From: Siphonodentalium dalli
Lineage: Eukaryota > Mollusca > Scaphopoda > Gadilida > Siphonodentaliidae
Assembly: GCA_032622095.1 (NCBI GenBank)
Contig: CP136067.1
Location: forward strand, 198,674,052-198,738,051
Direction: 5' to 3'
DNA length: 64,000 bases
Shown here: positions 1-12,662 of the stretch, in pieces
How the letters are laid out: each line of letters begins with the position of its first letter
How positions within the stretch are numbered: position 1 is the first letter of the stretch
Notes under the pieces: generated by a model
Seen by the model: only the letters and a program-made list of their open reading frames with translations
What the model was told of the DNA's origin: nothing
Databases searched by the model: none
Program-made: the position numbers and the translations under genes

Positions 1-1373
1 CGTGACTTTGTTATGTACACAATAGTGTTCTGGACAAGGGGAGTAATTTGGTAACAGGAAAAGTAATAAGTCAAACCAATTTCGTAATCGCGGGTTAAAT
101 ATGGTGTTAAATATCTGCCAAATTGACAATGAAACGAAGGAGAACATATCTGCACAAAGTGAAAAAAATACGATTACGATGCTGAATATTTATAAGTCGA
201 AAAGGGGGTAACTATTGTAAAAAATAATACTCGGATGGGTCTCATAATTGCAGGCGAATAGGTTCCGATGGTGGTCAATAAATTATGCCAAGTGTCAAAA
301 ACATTGACCAATCAATTGAGTGATACAAGATTTGACAAACTTGTGGTGTTTCAAAACAAATTATAAGTTGAAAATGGGGGAATAACTCCACTAAAAAGTT
401 GGACGGACCTCATTAGATAGATAATTTATTCGGTAAAGCATGTACATATACAATAGGATTTACACAATACTAGTACAAATTCAATGCACATACAGAATCA
501 GGGCGGTGGTGTGACTTAATGGCCGTCTTCCCAACATCGCCCAGGCACAAAAGATTAACGGCATGTTTGATCTTTGTTCCGCAGCTCTCATCGACACATA
601 TGTGTTTGCATAAAAGAGAGGTCATGCATTTGCTTGTATACTTTTATTGTATAATTCATCATCAGCAGAATACAGATTTAACTTTTCGACTGTACGTTAA
701 TATATTGTAATACAACGTAATACAATAATAGTAATGTACATAAAAATATACATAGACTGTGACAAAAGCTATATAAGAGGGATTTATAAGTATAACGTGT
801 GGAGCGATATCTTTTTATGATATAAGATTCGGAAGGGATAGTGAATTATTTTTTTAGAACACTTTGTTGTTTATTGGTATATCTATCGCAGTGCAGATAT
901 GGCAACTATATATATGTTCCAAGCTTCAACACATTTGACTGAAGCTGAAGGAATACAAGCTCGGATGAAGTTGCTCCCACGGACGAACAGACAAGTCGAT
1001 CAGTTACGGGGGTATACAGTAATGCCCTAAGTAATCGACTCCATATCCAAAGCAGAATTATGGGTAACTTTTCAGGATTTAGTCGGAAATATGGCTTGTT
1101 GCCATTCATCGGAAAGCTCTCGGAGAAAGCAGTGAAAAGAGGGTGTGTTTGTTTTTTCTTTCTTCTACCTGTTATAAAGTATCGAATAAGATAGTACTCA
1201 TTATAGATCGGAATATTTGAAAATGATTATGATATTGTATCTTTAACCTTTTAAAATGCCTCAAAACTTTAGAAAATAAACATTTTACTACATATACTTG
1301 ACTTTAGCGGGGTGTTTTCAACTGTAAATAGTGTATATACGTATGACCATGTTCCACATATAGAGGATCTACA
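1..1373. other. Unassigned AT-rich stretch
   Basis: Short open frames occur on both strands (for example 906-1109 minus), but none has a recognisable domain or convincing exon borders. I see no repeat structure here. Confidence 0.5.
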
Positions 1374-1504
1374 ACGAGTTCCCAGTTTATAGCGGGATTT
1401 ACAAAACGAGTTCAGTAAATTAGGTCTGGACCGAGCCTTTGGCGAGGTCCAGACCTAATTTACTAGACGAGTTTTGTAAATTTCGTTATAAACTGGGAAC
1501 GAGT
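1374..1504. repeat. Long imperfect hairpin (foldback)
   Basis: Two arms of about 58 bp (roughly 1374-1432 and 1446-1504) are inverted copies of each other around a loop of about 13 bp. Both contain AGTAAATTAGGTCTGGAC and CGAGTTCCCAGTTTATA on opposite strands. The arms differ at a few positions. This is typical of a MITE or snap-back repeat; I see no clear target duplication. Confidence 0.75.
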
Positions 1505-2797
1505 GGTATATTCTATTTACTACATGATCCTAAACCTCGACAAAACATACTTAAATCAACAAATGGGGCGCGAAACTAACATCGGTTTCTAAAAGTCATG
1601 CGATGACGTTTTACGTAACTATGCCCGCGTAAACAAATAGTCCCAGATAAATAAAGACCATTTGCCGTATTTAATGGCGTATATTTAATTTTTTAAAAAT
1701 AATAATAATAATTATAGTTTGTTGGAAAAAATATTGGAAGCCATATTATTTTGAGACGTAGCATACGGAATGTAAACAGACGACAAACCAGAAGTCAAAG
1801 GTCACCTGGCACTATTTCCTGCTATTAAACGAACGTTTACTATCACAGTTTATAGAATGGGTTTATTGAATGGAATAAGGGTAGGATCATGTAATAAATC
1901 CATATATTGGCTGAGAATAAAGCATTACTTACCTGTTATGCCTGTTACTTATGGACGATAAGTGTTGTACTCTATACTTACCAAATAACCTCATGTATCC
2001 TTGGTAGACATCTTTACACAACTATTGCACCCAGGTCCGCTGGTCTTCTGAGATCGATTGTGAAACATTCTTACAATACTTTATTCTTATAAACCACACA
2101 ACGCATTGTGTGTAGAAATAACTATAAAGTTCTTTGTGTGTGAAAGATGGGAAGCGTCACAGTTTTGATTCAAACTCATAAAGACGCCAAGCGAACATTC
2201 GGACATCCGATTCTCTTGGCTATTTCAGGTCACGAGAAAGCACAACTTGAGAAATAAAAATGAAAATATGTTCAGGAAATCTATAAGTGTTCACAAAGCT
2301 GTCAATGCCACTACGTCCTAGGGTATGGAATTCGACGATGGTATCGCCCACAATCCTGGCGCATTTCGTTCAGGGCGGAGACAATATTGCGACAATCTAT
2401 ATTCACCTGACAAACAAGATGATCGAGTCAACGAACGAATGGCCACAAAGAAGCCGAGGCACATCGATCGGCTCAGATCATGCGACCAATCTGTTTCACG
2501 AATTAGGTAGCTGAAATGACATACGCCGGTCGACATTGTGGTTAACGAGCAGTAGTTTACTATATACAGCTGTGTCACTGTGTATAACCACGTGATCAGT
2601 GTATGGGTCGGATACTTCCCGGTTCGATTAAAATAAATCCACTTGGTATACTTCAATATTTCCAAAATTATTTGAGATTGCAATATTTAATTACTCGATA
2701 CATACTTATCGAAGAAGTCACTGTTGTTCTCATAACGAGAGGCATTTCTCCGTATAGGACATTGTTAATTTAGACAATTACGATTATGTATCGGCAG
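1505..2797. other. Unassigned sequence
   Basis: Overlapping open frames lie at 2287-2683 on both strands, but no domain is recognisable and the same DNA is open in three frames. Nothing else is supported. Confidence 0.4.
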
Positions 2798-2958
2798 ATT
2801 AGTAACACGAACACCACATTCTCACAATTGTTAATACAGATTTTGGGATAATTAGTAACACGAACACCACATTCTCACAATTGTTAATACAGTTTTTGGG
2901 ATAATTAGTAACATGGACACCCCATTCTCACAATTGTTACTACAATGTTGGGATAATT
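2798..2958 (+). repeat. 53-bp tandem repeat, three copies
   Basis: Copies begin at 2798, 2851 and 2904 with the phrase ATTAGTAACACGAACACC and are nearly identical. The third copy carries several substitutions. Confidence 0.9.
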
Positions 2959-4144
2959 CGCACGTCTTCGGTCTGAACATGATTTGCGGTCGATGGTCTA
3001 GTTTATTTTCTGATTATGTGGCGAAATTTTACATGCTTTGTATAAATGGTTCCGAAAATATATATTTGATCAGCGGCGGTGTTATTGTTTGTGTATGGGT
3101 TAAAGTAAGCTGGTGTACGTATCAGAGTAAATGTTTCGCGATTAGTGTGAGCGGGTTAGTGCAAATAATGTAGCTGCAAAATTATCGTCTACGGATTTTC
3201 AACAACAAGCGAAAATAATGAGGTTCGGGGCAAGTGTAATTTTCCAATGCACACTTGAGAATGCATTATACAGAAAATTCACTCAATGAACATACATTAT
3301 TTCAGATTGAATTCCCAAACTGGTAGTTTATAGTGATAATTGAATGAATGAGCTTTTGCAGCATGAATACGTTATGGATCGCGTTAAATTGGCAGAGAAG
3401 TTGTTTTTTAAATCATATTTTTTAAGAGGCGGGCTTTTATAAATAGAGACACCAAAGTGAGTTTTCTTAAAACTTTACAGAAGTTGAACATCTCTATGTC
3501 TAATTTCACATTGATGTCCCTGTAATCGTTCATGTTATAACAAAACTAACTCCATGTAATAAACACCAACATTATGGTAGCCTGCTGGTGTGGTGCATAA
3601 CACATGTGTTTGGTTATGATTCATCTTTCACAAATGTGCCTGGCGGTTATGTGACCTTATGTGGTGACTTGTTTGTCACCTTGTGATATCATGAGGTCGT
3701 TAAAATTGTGAAAGTGTTATGTTAGGTGCAGCTAGCTAAGACCAACATTATTAATATAATTATCAATAAATATAAATTAGTATAAATAACGGCGTGGCGA
3801 TTGGGTTTGGGGTGTTACCCTCATCAAATGGTATAGTATTAGGTGATTAAATATGTTCTGATAGCATTCCCATACCAATAATTAGTTTTGTTGTGGGGCT
3901 TGTTGACTAAGAGACGAATATTTCAAATCAAATTTAAATTTTGAATTGACACCAATTCGACTGACCAATTCGACACCAAACTCTGTGACAGACTGTTCGG
4001 ATGATCATATAATGTGTATGTATATGTGTATGATTGATTGATTGAAGGTTTTTGTCGTTTTAGCCGCCAGGACGGAATCAGAAAAAAGGAGCGAAGCTAC
4101 TGTGAGACTTTTAAGAAACGGAGATAGTAATTAAAACAATACAG
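2959..4144. other. Unassigned sequence before the hAT-like element
   Basis: An open frame at 2913-3173 overlaps the 53-bp repeat and has no recognisable domain. I see no other repeats or genes. Confidence 0.4.
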
Positions 4145-5518
4145 TAGGGCTTCACGATTTTTCGGTATTTAGTCATACCGCGGTTTTATTTTCAATACCG
4201 TGTAGTCGGTATTGGATTACTTGACTAGTCGTATATCGCCGCAAACTATATGTTATTCTTTTAGTCATTTTTACGACAGCAAACGTCAAAAAACATGATA
4301 TAATCCGAGGAAAGTAACGCGTGCTTGTAAGTAACGAACGAGAACGAGAACCAACGGGACTGAACGAGAACCAGCGAGACGAGACGATACCAAGCCAGAC
4401 GCCCAGAGCATAACTGCAGCAAAGTGCGAACAGCAATTTTAACAAAGGCAGTGCCAACACGTTGTACGCTGATGGATGTGTGTTTATAGTCGGCTCTAAT
4501 GCAGTTTAAATTAGTATAGACAATGCAATATTTAGACCATCATCGCTATCCATACAATTATGAAATTTAAACGTTAGTCTCACAATTGTTTCCAATTGCT
4601 AATCGTTATCCATCATCGAGACAGCACAGATAAATAGGTATTGGTTGGAGACGCCCTAACCTTTTTAGTATAATCTGGACTTAAATCCCCCCATGGTATA
4701 ACTTCATTAGAAAACAAACCAAGAGCCATATCAATTTGATTCTCGAAAACAACATGCTATGTCTATATGTTATTCTTTTAGTCAGTTTTACGACAGCAAA
4801 CGTCAAAAAACATGATATAATCCGAGGAAAGTAACGCGTGCTTGTAAGTAACGAACGAGAACGAGAACCAACGGGACTGAACGAGAACCAGCGAGACGAG
4901 ACGATACCAAGCCAGACGCCCAGAGCATAACTGCAGCAAAGTGCGAACAGCAATTTTAACAAAGGCAGTGCCAACACGTTGTACGCTGATGGATGTGTGT
5001 TTATAGTCGGCTCTAATGCAGTTTAAATTAGTATAGACAATGCAATATTTAGACCATCATCGCTATCCATACAATTATGAAATTTAAACGTTAGTCTCAC
5101 AATTGTTTCCAATTGTTAATCGTTATCCATCATCGAGACAGCACAGATAAATAGGTATTGGTTGGAGACGCCCTAACCTTTTTAGTATAATCTGGACTTA
5201 AATCCCCCCATGGTATAACTTCATTAGAAAACAAACCAAGAGCCATATCAATTTGATTCTCGAAAATAACATGCTATGTCTTTAGGACCCACACATTGTT
5301 ACGACCACAATCGACATGCATCGTGTTGTCCTATTATCGTGTGTCCGCGTGACACTGCATTCACACGCGAATATTGAATTGCGTACTGCATGTTCCATAG
5401 GATCTTGACTAGCAAAATGTTTGGACATTATTCTTGACGGTGTTTAGTCATACCGCGACCGCGGTATTTCATTTAATACCGTAGTCTGTATTGTGAAGGT
5501 GGATACCGTTAAGCCCTA
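4145..5518. mobile_element. Non-autonomous hAT-like DNA transposon
   Basis: The ends are inverted: TAGGGCTTCACG at the left and, read from the right, TAGGGCTTAACG. Each end is directly flanked by the same 8 bp, CAATACAG (4137-4144 and 5519-5526), the 8-bp target duplication expected of the hAT superfamily. Subterminal GGTATTTAGTCATACCGCGG-like blocks occur near both ends. There is no transposase. The interior is a direct tandem duplication of about 517 bp (4246-4762 and 4763-5281). The paired minus-strand frames of 95 and 98 codons are by-products of that duplication. Confidence 0.85.
4246..5281. repeat. 517-bp direct tandem duplication inside the hAT-like element
   Basis: Two nearly identical copies are head to tail, starting at CTATATGTTATTC (4246 and 4763) and ending at ACATGCTATGTCT. 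Only a few single-base differences are visible, so the duplication is recent relative to the other repeats here. Confidence 0.9.
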
Positions 5519-5869
5519 CAATACAGTCTATGTACAAATAAAAGCACCATATTAAGGACGGTCCATCTAATCGGGGTCAGTGACCTGTATAGGAAGCCTG
5601 ACCGTTATGCACACATAGATAACTGGTAGAAACGACAAGAGGAAACACTTTCATCAGCAAGAAAATATCTGATCGATATACATTATATATACAGGTATAT
5701 TATTGTATATAGATACAAATCACAAACAGTAAAATCACAGGTATTTAAAATGGTCGATGTCTCTCATGAAGGAGATAAAAACAGTTCCATGAGCAAAAAT
5801 AATTTGTAAAGAAATATTGTATAAATATTTCCCTTAAGCGTTATTGTATTTTTGACCGTCAGGAGAGGA

Positions 5870-8100
5870 TGAACCCTACAATCACAATGACGTGGTTCTT
5901 CTTTTGCGGGTAAGAATGTATGTGATGGCGCAGTATGTCTGATACGACAATGAGTGTAGATAACGGTTTCACGAGGAGTTTCTAGATGTTGGTGCGTGCC
6001 GCCGACTTCGTTTTGAATTTCATGAAGTTTGTTTCAGATTTGGTTGTCCCATCACAGCTGCCATTCGTTAATAACACTGGATCTGGAGTAAACGATTTTT
6101 GTAATCAGTAGTTGGCAGGTTACGAGCCGATTTTATACCTTTATCGGCCCCCTCATTTCCAGCTACCGCAGAATGCACAGGCACCCAGCATAAGGATACG
6201 TCGAAATTGCATGGTGGACATTTACGCCTTCTTGGATAACTGGATGATCAACACGTTGTTTCAAGATTGACTTATATATAGATGATTGTTTTGTTATAAC
6301 CTGTTATTCCTATTAATTCAAGAGCACGAAATTTTGCAATAGCTTCGGCCGTGAAAATTGACGAAACCCTCGTAAGACGGTTTTTGATGACCTGGTCGCC
6401 ACAGCAGAAACCGACTCGTGTGATTTCGAACTATCAGTGAAAACACTTGCATAGTTCTTATGAGAATCCCTAAATTGATTGAATGCTTGTTGATATTGAA
6501 TGGGATTGGTATTTTTATTTAGAAAGCGTAAACCTAGTCAAATTTATGGTTTCGGACTCAGATAAGGCGGTATGAAGTTGGGCTGAACCTGTATAATGTT
6601 TGGTATGTCCAGACCGACGTTCTGAACCTATATAATGTTTGGTATGATGTTTGGTATGATGTTTGGTATGATGTTTGGTATGATGTTTGGTATGATGTTT
6701 GGTATGATGTTTGGTATGATGTTTGGTATGATGTTTGGTATGATGTTTGGTATGATGTTTGGTATGATGTTTGGTATGATGTTTGGTCCAGATGTTTGGT
6801 CCAGACCGACGTTCTGCTGGTGTTCCTCGATCCTCAAACTGACCGGTTTGATGCAATGATCTTTCCGTTCGAACTCAGAAACATATTTTGCAAGAAATAC
6901 GTCATTATAACCATAAACAATGCTACCGTAATCAAGTTTGGGACGAACAAGAGCACAGTATATACGAATGAGTACGATAAAAATCGGATCCCTGAGTAGT
7001 GTTAGCTAAAACGTTAACAGCATTAAGAGCGTTGATACATCTAGTTCTCAAATCGTCCATGTGTGGTCGAAATGTGTGCCTCTTATAAAAACAATCAACC
7101 AAAAAACTTGTACTGAAGAATACTGGCAGTTGTACATAACCCAGATAGATCGATGGCTCACCGTGATATCGTGGTTTTCTGCAAAAATCGACACATTGAG
7201 TTTTCGTGGTCGTAAAACGATCCGAGAACATCTGGAAGTAAAACATACACAATAGAATTAATCATAAGACTTAAAAGTATGAGAGAGATAATACTTCCCT
7301 GCGGAACATCCATTTCCTGGATACACTGGTCGGATATGGTCGCACCGACTCGAACAGTAAATTTCCTGTGGCTACAAATTTGATACAAGGAATGGCATTC
7401 TTCCGCGTAACCCAAGGTAATGCAGGTCCCGCAAAATGCCAAATTTCCAGTTGGTGTAATATGCTTTCGCATGATCAAAACAGACAGCGTGTACATTGTT
7501 AACAAAGGTCTCTCTGGTGTAATTCTCAAGTCTGATTAAATTATCTAGAGTGCTCCTGTTTTTTCGAAAGCCACTTGGTTAATTGGAAATGAAATCATTT
7601 GATTGGAGGAACTATCAGGGCAATATGTTTGTAGTTGGATGGGTCGGTGTGATCTTTACCAGGTTTAGGAATCTGGATGATTATGGCTTCTTTCCAGATA
7701 GGAGGAAAAATACTCAAATCACATATCCGATTGAATATGTCTAAAAGTATAGACAGTGATTCAATCGGGAGGTGTTTCAGCATCTCGTATATGTCATCTG
7801 AGCCGACAGCAGTATTGTGCGATTGGTGGATAGCATTGTGAGTTCATGAATTTGGAATGGCGCATCAGAACTTTCATCGTTATTGGAAGTACATTTTAGT
7901 ATCTGTCTTTCTTGGTTCATACGGTATCGATTAAATAGTGGATCATATTTCTGCGAAGAATTCGAAACGAAGGTGGTTGCCAGATTATTTGCGATGTCAC
8001 GAGGATCTGTCTGTACGCTGAGTGGTCCCATCATGATCAGATGGATGAATGTTCTTTCCTCTGATTGTATTGATCATTTTCCATACTTTGTTCGAGGGAG
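5870..8100 (-). pseudogene. LINE ORF2 relic (RT and RNase H, I/Nimb-type)
   Basis: Minus-strand pieces in order match a LINE pol: the region before RT fingers (8034-7777), WKEAIIIQIPKPGKDHTDPS (about 7690), an RT palm piece with PQGSIISLILLSLMINSI (about 7290), and an RNase H end with CWVPVHSAVAGNEGADKGIK (about 6145). A C-terminal motif similar to RI.HT..THTFLP follows near 5900. The family normally codes for one 900-1300-residue protein with endonuclease, RT and RNase H; here the endonuclease is missing, the YxDD box is altered (FYDHE), and stops and frameshifts are frequent. A 12-bp minisatellite has expanded inside it at 6.64-6.79 kb. Dead copy. Confidence 0.85.
6640..6790. repeat. 12-bp minisatellite (GGTATGATGTTT)n
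   Basis: About 12-13 near-perfect copies lie inside the LINE relic. The unit length is a multiple of three, so every frame without a stop stays open and codes for simple repeats such as MFGM, KHHT or PNII. The three overlapping open frames are artefacts of this repeat. Confidence 0.95.
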
Positions 8101-8455
8101 TATGGAATGTCCAATCCATTGACAAATGTCCGGCAGGAACTTTGTTTCTTTAGTTTTATAAAAGTCAAGGTGGTTGAGACACGGGCATCGGCGGTATCGC
8201 CGTTCGGCACATTTTAACTAGATAATTCGCTTTCTTTATCGAACAATGGATGGCTTTTTTTCTCATAGTAGAACGTGCACAGCTGCATGAATGATAGCTC
8301 GAGTAATGTCTTCAACAGGATGGATGGAAACTTCGAGAATGAGGGTCGCCATCATGATTGCTTTCAAAAAGAGTGCAACATCTCGTTGGTAATCAATTTC
8401 ATATGAATCAAGAGCGTTTGACTTATATGAAATTACGGATTAATGGCAATGCACG
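8101..8455. other. Unassigned, probably LINE-derived
   Basis: This lies upstream of the recognisable LINE RT on the minus strand. It may be more of the same element, but I cannot read a conserved motif. Confidence 0.3.
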
Positions 8456-8460
8456 AATGA

Positions 8461-8562
8461 ACTGAGGGTGTGAGTGTGTGTGTTTGTGTGTGTGTGCAGG
8501 GGGGTGTGTGTGTGAGGATGTGTGTGTGTGTGTGAGGGTGGGGGGTGTGTGTGTGTGTGTGT
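8461..8562. repeat. (TG)n microsatellite with G-runs
   Basis: TG/GTGT tracts are interrupted by short G runs. The minus-strand HTHTPHP-rich frame is a by-product. Confidence 0.95.
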
Positions 8563-9119
8563 GAATAGATGTCCATCTTACTAGTAGAACATAATTCTTG
8601 AGTGTATGTGAACAAAACGTCGGTTCTCAGCACAATAGCGGGTCACAGGTATAGTCACACAGAAATTATGGCATGGCGTTCACAATATGAGACTACCTAT
8701 CTATGAGGCAGGGTTAAAACGTCATACACTGGCTTATGTTAATGAAATATTTCTCATACTGATAACAGAGTTCGAAATAGTACATGGGGTCTTTCTAACT
8801 GAATGAGTATGTGCATACAGACAGTAATTAAGCAGTTGGATGTCACAAGTTTCCTTATGGCACCCAATGTTTCCTTAGTTAGTATGTTACTAGATACTTT
8901 GGAAAATAAAACATTGAATCTTGCTGTGACACAACGATGCTTATAACGGCGTCTTATCGATATATCTTTAACCCTGTCACATGACAAATAAGTAATAAAA
9001 AGCACGCATGACTTACCGTCTTGATGGCCAATGGTGATCATTGGTGTCACTATATTGTAATATGTGCGGCCCTGTATGACCACACACTATAAACATTTCA
9101 GACCATAGCTACGCGTTAT
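8563..9119. other. Unassigned sequence
   Basis: A 109-codon minus-strand frame (8754-9083) has no recognisable motif. No repeat was seen. Confidence 0.35.
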
Positions 9120-9779
9120 CGTAACTGAACCCCGTGTGGGCCCGTGGTATAATATGCCTACCGTCCCACTGAGATGGGTAGGAATCCCCTAATGTGGCAC
9201 CCTGTTTGTGGTGTGGTGCATCCCGTGAGCTATTGTGTAGGAGTCCTGGAGGGAATAAGGGGTCGTATCAAGTGAGGCGTCGACCTATGGATACGACTTA
9301 GCTCATGGTCCTATTTGGTCCTTCATCTCTTTAAGACGGGTGGTTAGTTGACCCGGCTCAATCAATCGGCTAGTCACGTCTCTCCATAGTGTTTCAAATT
9401 CAACTTTTGTTATATATTGTATTGCTCGCCTGATGTTTGAAGTATTGTTTTCTGAGGTTTTTTGTACCACATTATATTTCTGTTTTCTCCTGTCTCGTTT
9501 GTGTTCGACCTGATGATTGTTGAGTGTTGAATCCTGTATTATTACCGCCTGTTTCACTGTGGAGAAGCTGCTATCTGCAGTAACTATACGGGGTCACCTC
9601 TACATCTATGTACCAGTCTTTGGCCCGGCCAGAATTCGACGAGTAGTCCACGGCCGCTGCTGGGCTATTTGTCGATTTTTTTTCTTTTTGTATGGCAACT
9701 CAAATAAAACAACAACGTATTGCTCGTAAGAATGACGAATCGCCAAGTTCCAATGAAGCTGTGGTCTTCCCTCAGTAAT
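9120..9779 (+). other. Possible LINE 5' untranslated region
   Basis: This sequence directly precedes the LINE ORF1 relic on the same strand. It is less AT-rich than its surroundings and has no convincing ORF. Assignment to the LINE rests on position only. Confidence 0.3.
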
Positions 9780-10525
9780 TAGTCCTTGGCTTCGACCCCA
9801 ATGTGAAACGACCTTCCATCTTTGTCATTGATAAAACGGTACAAAGCATTGCCGGGCAATTGAAATTTGTTAAACCAATCAGGACTGGGCCAATAAGTGT
9901 TCAAAGAAAGTTAAATCTGATGTCCTGCTGCAGTTAACAACTGTTGCACAGACACCAGTGTTGGTTACTCATCACAATAGATTGAAGAGTAGCAGAGCTG
10001 TGTTGAGACTCCTGATATAGCTTATCCTTCTGAGTCAGAGATCTTGGCTGAGTTAGCACCATAGGGAAGTCCGTAGATTTGGAAGACAGTTGGTGGTTAA
10101 AAACTTCAGTTGAACAGTTATATTATGACCTTCAATCGGTGGGAATATCCACTGATATTGAAGGTTGGGTATATGAAGATGGATTTAAGTAAATATGTTC
10201 CAAACCCATTGCGATGTTTTAAATGTCAGGATATGGCCATGGCCAGGAACATTGTAAAAGTAAAGAAACCATATGTGCACGATGTTCTATTTCTAGTTAT
10301 GATCATAAGGATTGTACGAATCTTAAGAAATGTTCAAACTGCCAAGGTTCACATGCTGCAATGGATCGTTCGTTTCCCATTTGGGACTATAAAATCAAGA
10401 TTCAACGATATAAAGCTGATATGCATCTGTAATATATGGATGCTAAGAGGATAGTTGGGCCTCGGTTATCAATTCCACATGTCACATATTCAGCAATCGT
10501 GTCTACAAACAATGACGCATTGATA
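9780..10525 (+). pseudogene. LINE ORF1 (gag-like, CCHC) relic
   Basis: The plus strand carries, across frameshifts, the elements of an I/Nimb-type LINE ORF1: an RRM-like stretch near 9830-9990, then VGYMKMDLSKYVPNPLRCFK, a CCHC zinc knuckle (C-F-K-C-x4-GHGQEHC), a second C-x2-C group (ICARC), a third group (KKCSNCQGSH), and a tail GPRLSIPHVTYSAIVSTN near 10460-10510. Such proteins bind LINE RNA. Several stops and shifts show it is dead. It points opposite to the ORF2 relic at 5.9-8.1 kb. Confidence 0.8.
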
Positions 10526-11519
10526 AAGGTTCATGCGCGATTCATCAAATATTTTAAAAGAATGTTGATCGTTGGTAAATTTCGTGTTCTTTAGTTGCTA
10601 TTTATTATCTATTCTTGTACTACTTTTATACGTTTTATAGTATGATTGCACTAGTCAGTTCTTGAATTTATATTCCTGACTCCAAGTGGAAACATTCCTC
10701 TTGGGTGCTTGTATTTGTACATAGCTCATCATTGCATTGTTTTAATCTAGTCCACTGTCTTTCCCACTTTTCCAAATATGCTCCATGTACATCTTGTTCC
10801 AACCCCTTGCAAGTTAGGATGCGGATTAATTCTAGTTTATTAACAGGTGTAGTTAGCTCAGTTTTCCCTGATCTCCAATAGCCCTCTCTTTGATAGTTTT
10901 ATCGAAAATTCTTTTTTGTTTTCGTTATTACGAACCACCGCGTGATATCTTCTCTGGTGACTCCGTGTAGAAATGGGTCTTCAAGTAGTCTCTGTCTTTC
11001 CATAAACCCCTTTCATTTAAGGTATTAGTATGGCGGAGCAAGTATGGCAAATGCCGTCCAATAGCATCATCATTTGGTTTCTTCCTCCCTGGCCAATCAT
11101 CTGTGAAAGGGTGAACATCAGCAGGGTCATGGGAAGCTATTTGCAGAAGCGTGTTCTGAGTTTCACTGAGAGGTTTATCATGAACCACTATATCCTGGTT
11201 TCTTGCTTCCATCCCTATCTAGTCTTACTTCGTTGTTGTCATCTAAATAACCTTAATACATTTTGTATGGTGAATCTTAAAATAATTCCGTATATATTGT
11301 TTTAGAGTCCGCCCTTGTTTACCTGTAACATTAATGCAACTTTCATCAAGTTCCATGGTACCATTCCCGGCAGCTGTCGCATTGTGTCATGAAGCTGCCA
11401 TCGTTTTTATTTTGTTACACCAGCAGTACAGAATAACTTGAGATGAAATAGATGCACTCTCCTGCCATCTTTTAATTGCTGTCTGGTGTCACTTTGGCAC
11501 TTACTGATCCTGGCACATA
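10526..11519. other. Unassigned, possibly the 3' part of the gypsy element
   Basis: A 94-codon minus-strand frame (10928-11212) lies downstream of the gypsy integrase on the same strand but has no motif I recognise. No clear LTR was found here. Confidence 0.3.
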
Positions 11520-12546
11520 TTAAGGTCATAATGAAGCGTTATCCTAAGCCTTACCTTGAATGTGCTCCTAGAAAGTAACTCTAATATTATACCCGGACCC
11601 TTCCAGTTTACAGTTAGTTTTTTCTTCCTTCCCTTGATAATTTATGTGACGTGTAGGTAAATTATATCTCCCAACTTGAATAGATTACACAACATCCGGA
11701 CATCATACTTTTCTTCATTTGAACCTGAGACTGTTTTAATTTATCTCAAGTAATCTCATGGGCGGCCCTCGTTGTATGTTCTAGTTCTATGACAAGCTCA
11801 GGTAAATCTTCCGCGCTCGTATTTGTGATATATGAGATCGACGGGTGTGGTTACCTCTATACCCAGCATCAAAGGTTCAGTGTGTAACCAGTTTTTTGAC
11901 AAACTGATGATCGCAAAGCTCCGGCTATTTGAGGAAGGAAAATGTCCCAACTATTCTGTTGTTTTTTCAACGAAACAGCGCAGGGCGTCCATCAATGTCT
12001 CAGTATAACTTTCACATTGACCATTGGCGGATGGACATATTAATACATGCACATCAAATAGATTACGGTGTGACGTAATCCACTCTCTGTCACCCAAACC
12101 AAAGACACACATTGTTGTCTATAATTATATAATAGCTCTGAGCTTATCCATGTTTAACGCTTACACATTACCCCAAAAAGATCGCCCTCGAAGTTCCGAC
12201 CTTGGTCTGTCAAAATCTCGAAAGGAAGGCATAACCGGGTGAATAGTTCATTGGTAGCGTTCCCTAATAATCCATTTGCATGCGTTCCATAGGTTCCCAT
12301 TTGAATTTGTTGAAGGGAGCCGCCGGTTTGGCTTTTACAGACATTACAGATCTTGCAGGTCGCGACCGAGATCTCAACATCCTTAATTGGTTCAAACAAA
12401 TAACCAATTTCCTTGACCCGCTCTTTAGTTATATTCATTCCTTGGTGTCCGGATAGTAGAACATTGTGACATAACTCCAATATTTCTTTTTTCATGTTAG
12501 ATGGAACCACTAGAACGTTTTGCCTGGTCTTCCGTATTCTAGACAA
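11520..12546 (-). pseudogene. Gypsy integrase remnant
   Basis: The zinc-binding start reads LCHNVLLSGHQG followed by CKICNVCK, that is an H-x-H...C-x2-C finger. The core then jumps to LPFEILTDQGRNFEG (second catalytic Asp region), so about 60 residues holding the first Asp are deleted. Further on, HVLICPSANGQ covers the region of the catalytic Glu, and KLGDIIYLHVT plus LTVNWKGPGIIL represent the GPY/F module. Integrase would insert the cDNA into the host chromosome; this copy cannot work. Confidence 0.85.
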
Positions 12547-12662
12547 GACATTGTTGTTATTAAGAACACAATGTTCCTTATTTGACCAATATTTTTGGCA
12601 GCAGAGCTCTGCTGGATATCAGTAAGTAGCTCTCCTTCCGAAGTTTCTAACGTGTTACTTAG

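Noticed and set aside
2287-2683. Possible exon in overlapping frames
   Set aside because: Three frames on two strands are open, there is no recognisable domain, and splice sites are not convincing.
4173-4977. Paired 95- and 98-codon ORFs (MLALPLLKLLFALCCSYALG...) as a gene family
   Set aside because: They are on the two copies of the non-coding 517-bp duplication within the hAT-like element, and their C-termini differ only because the copies end in different flanks.
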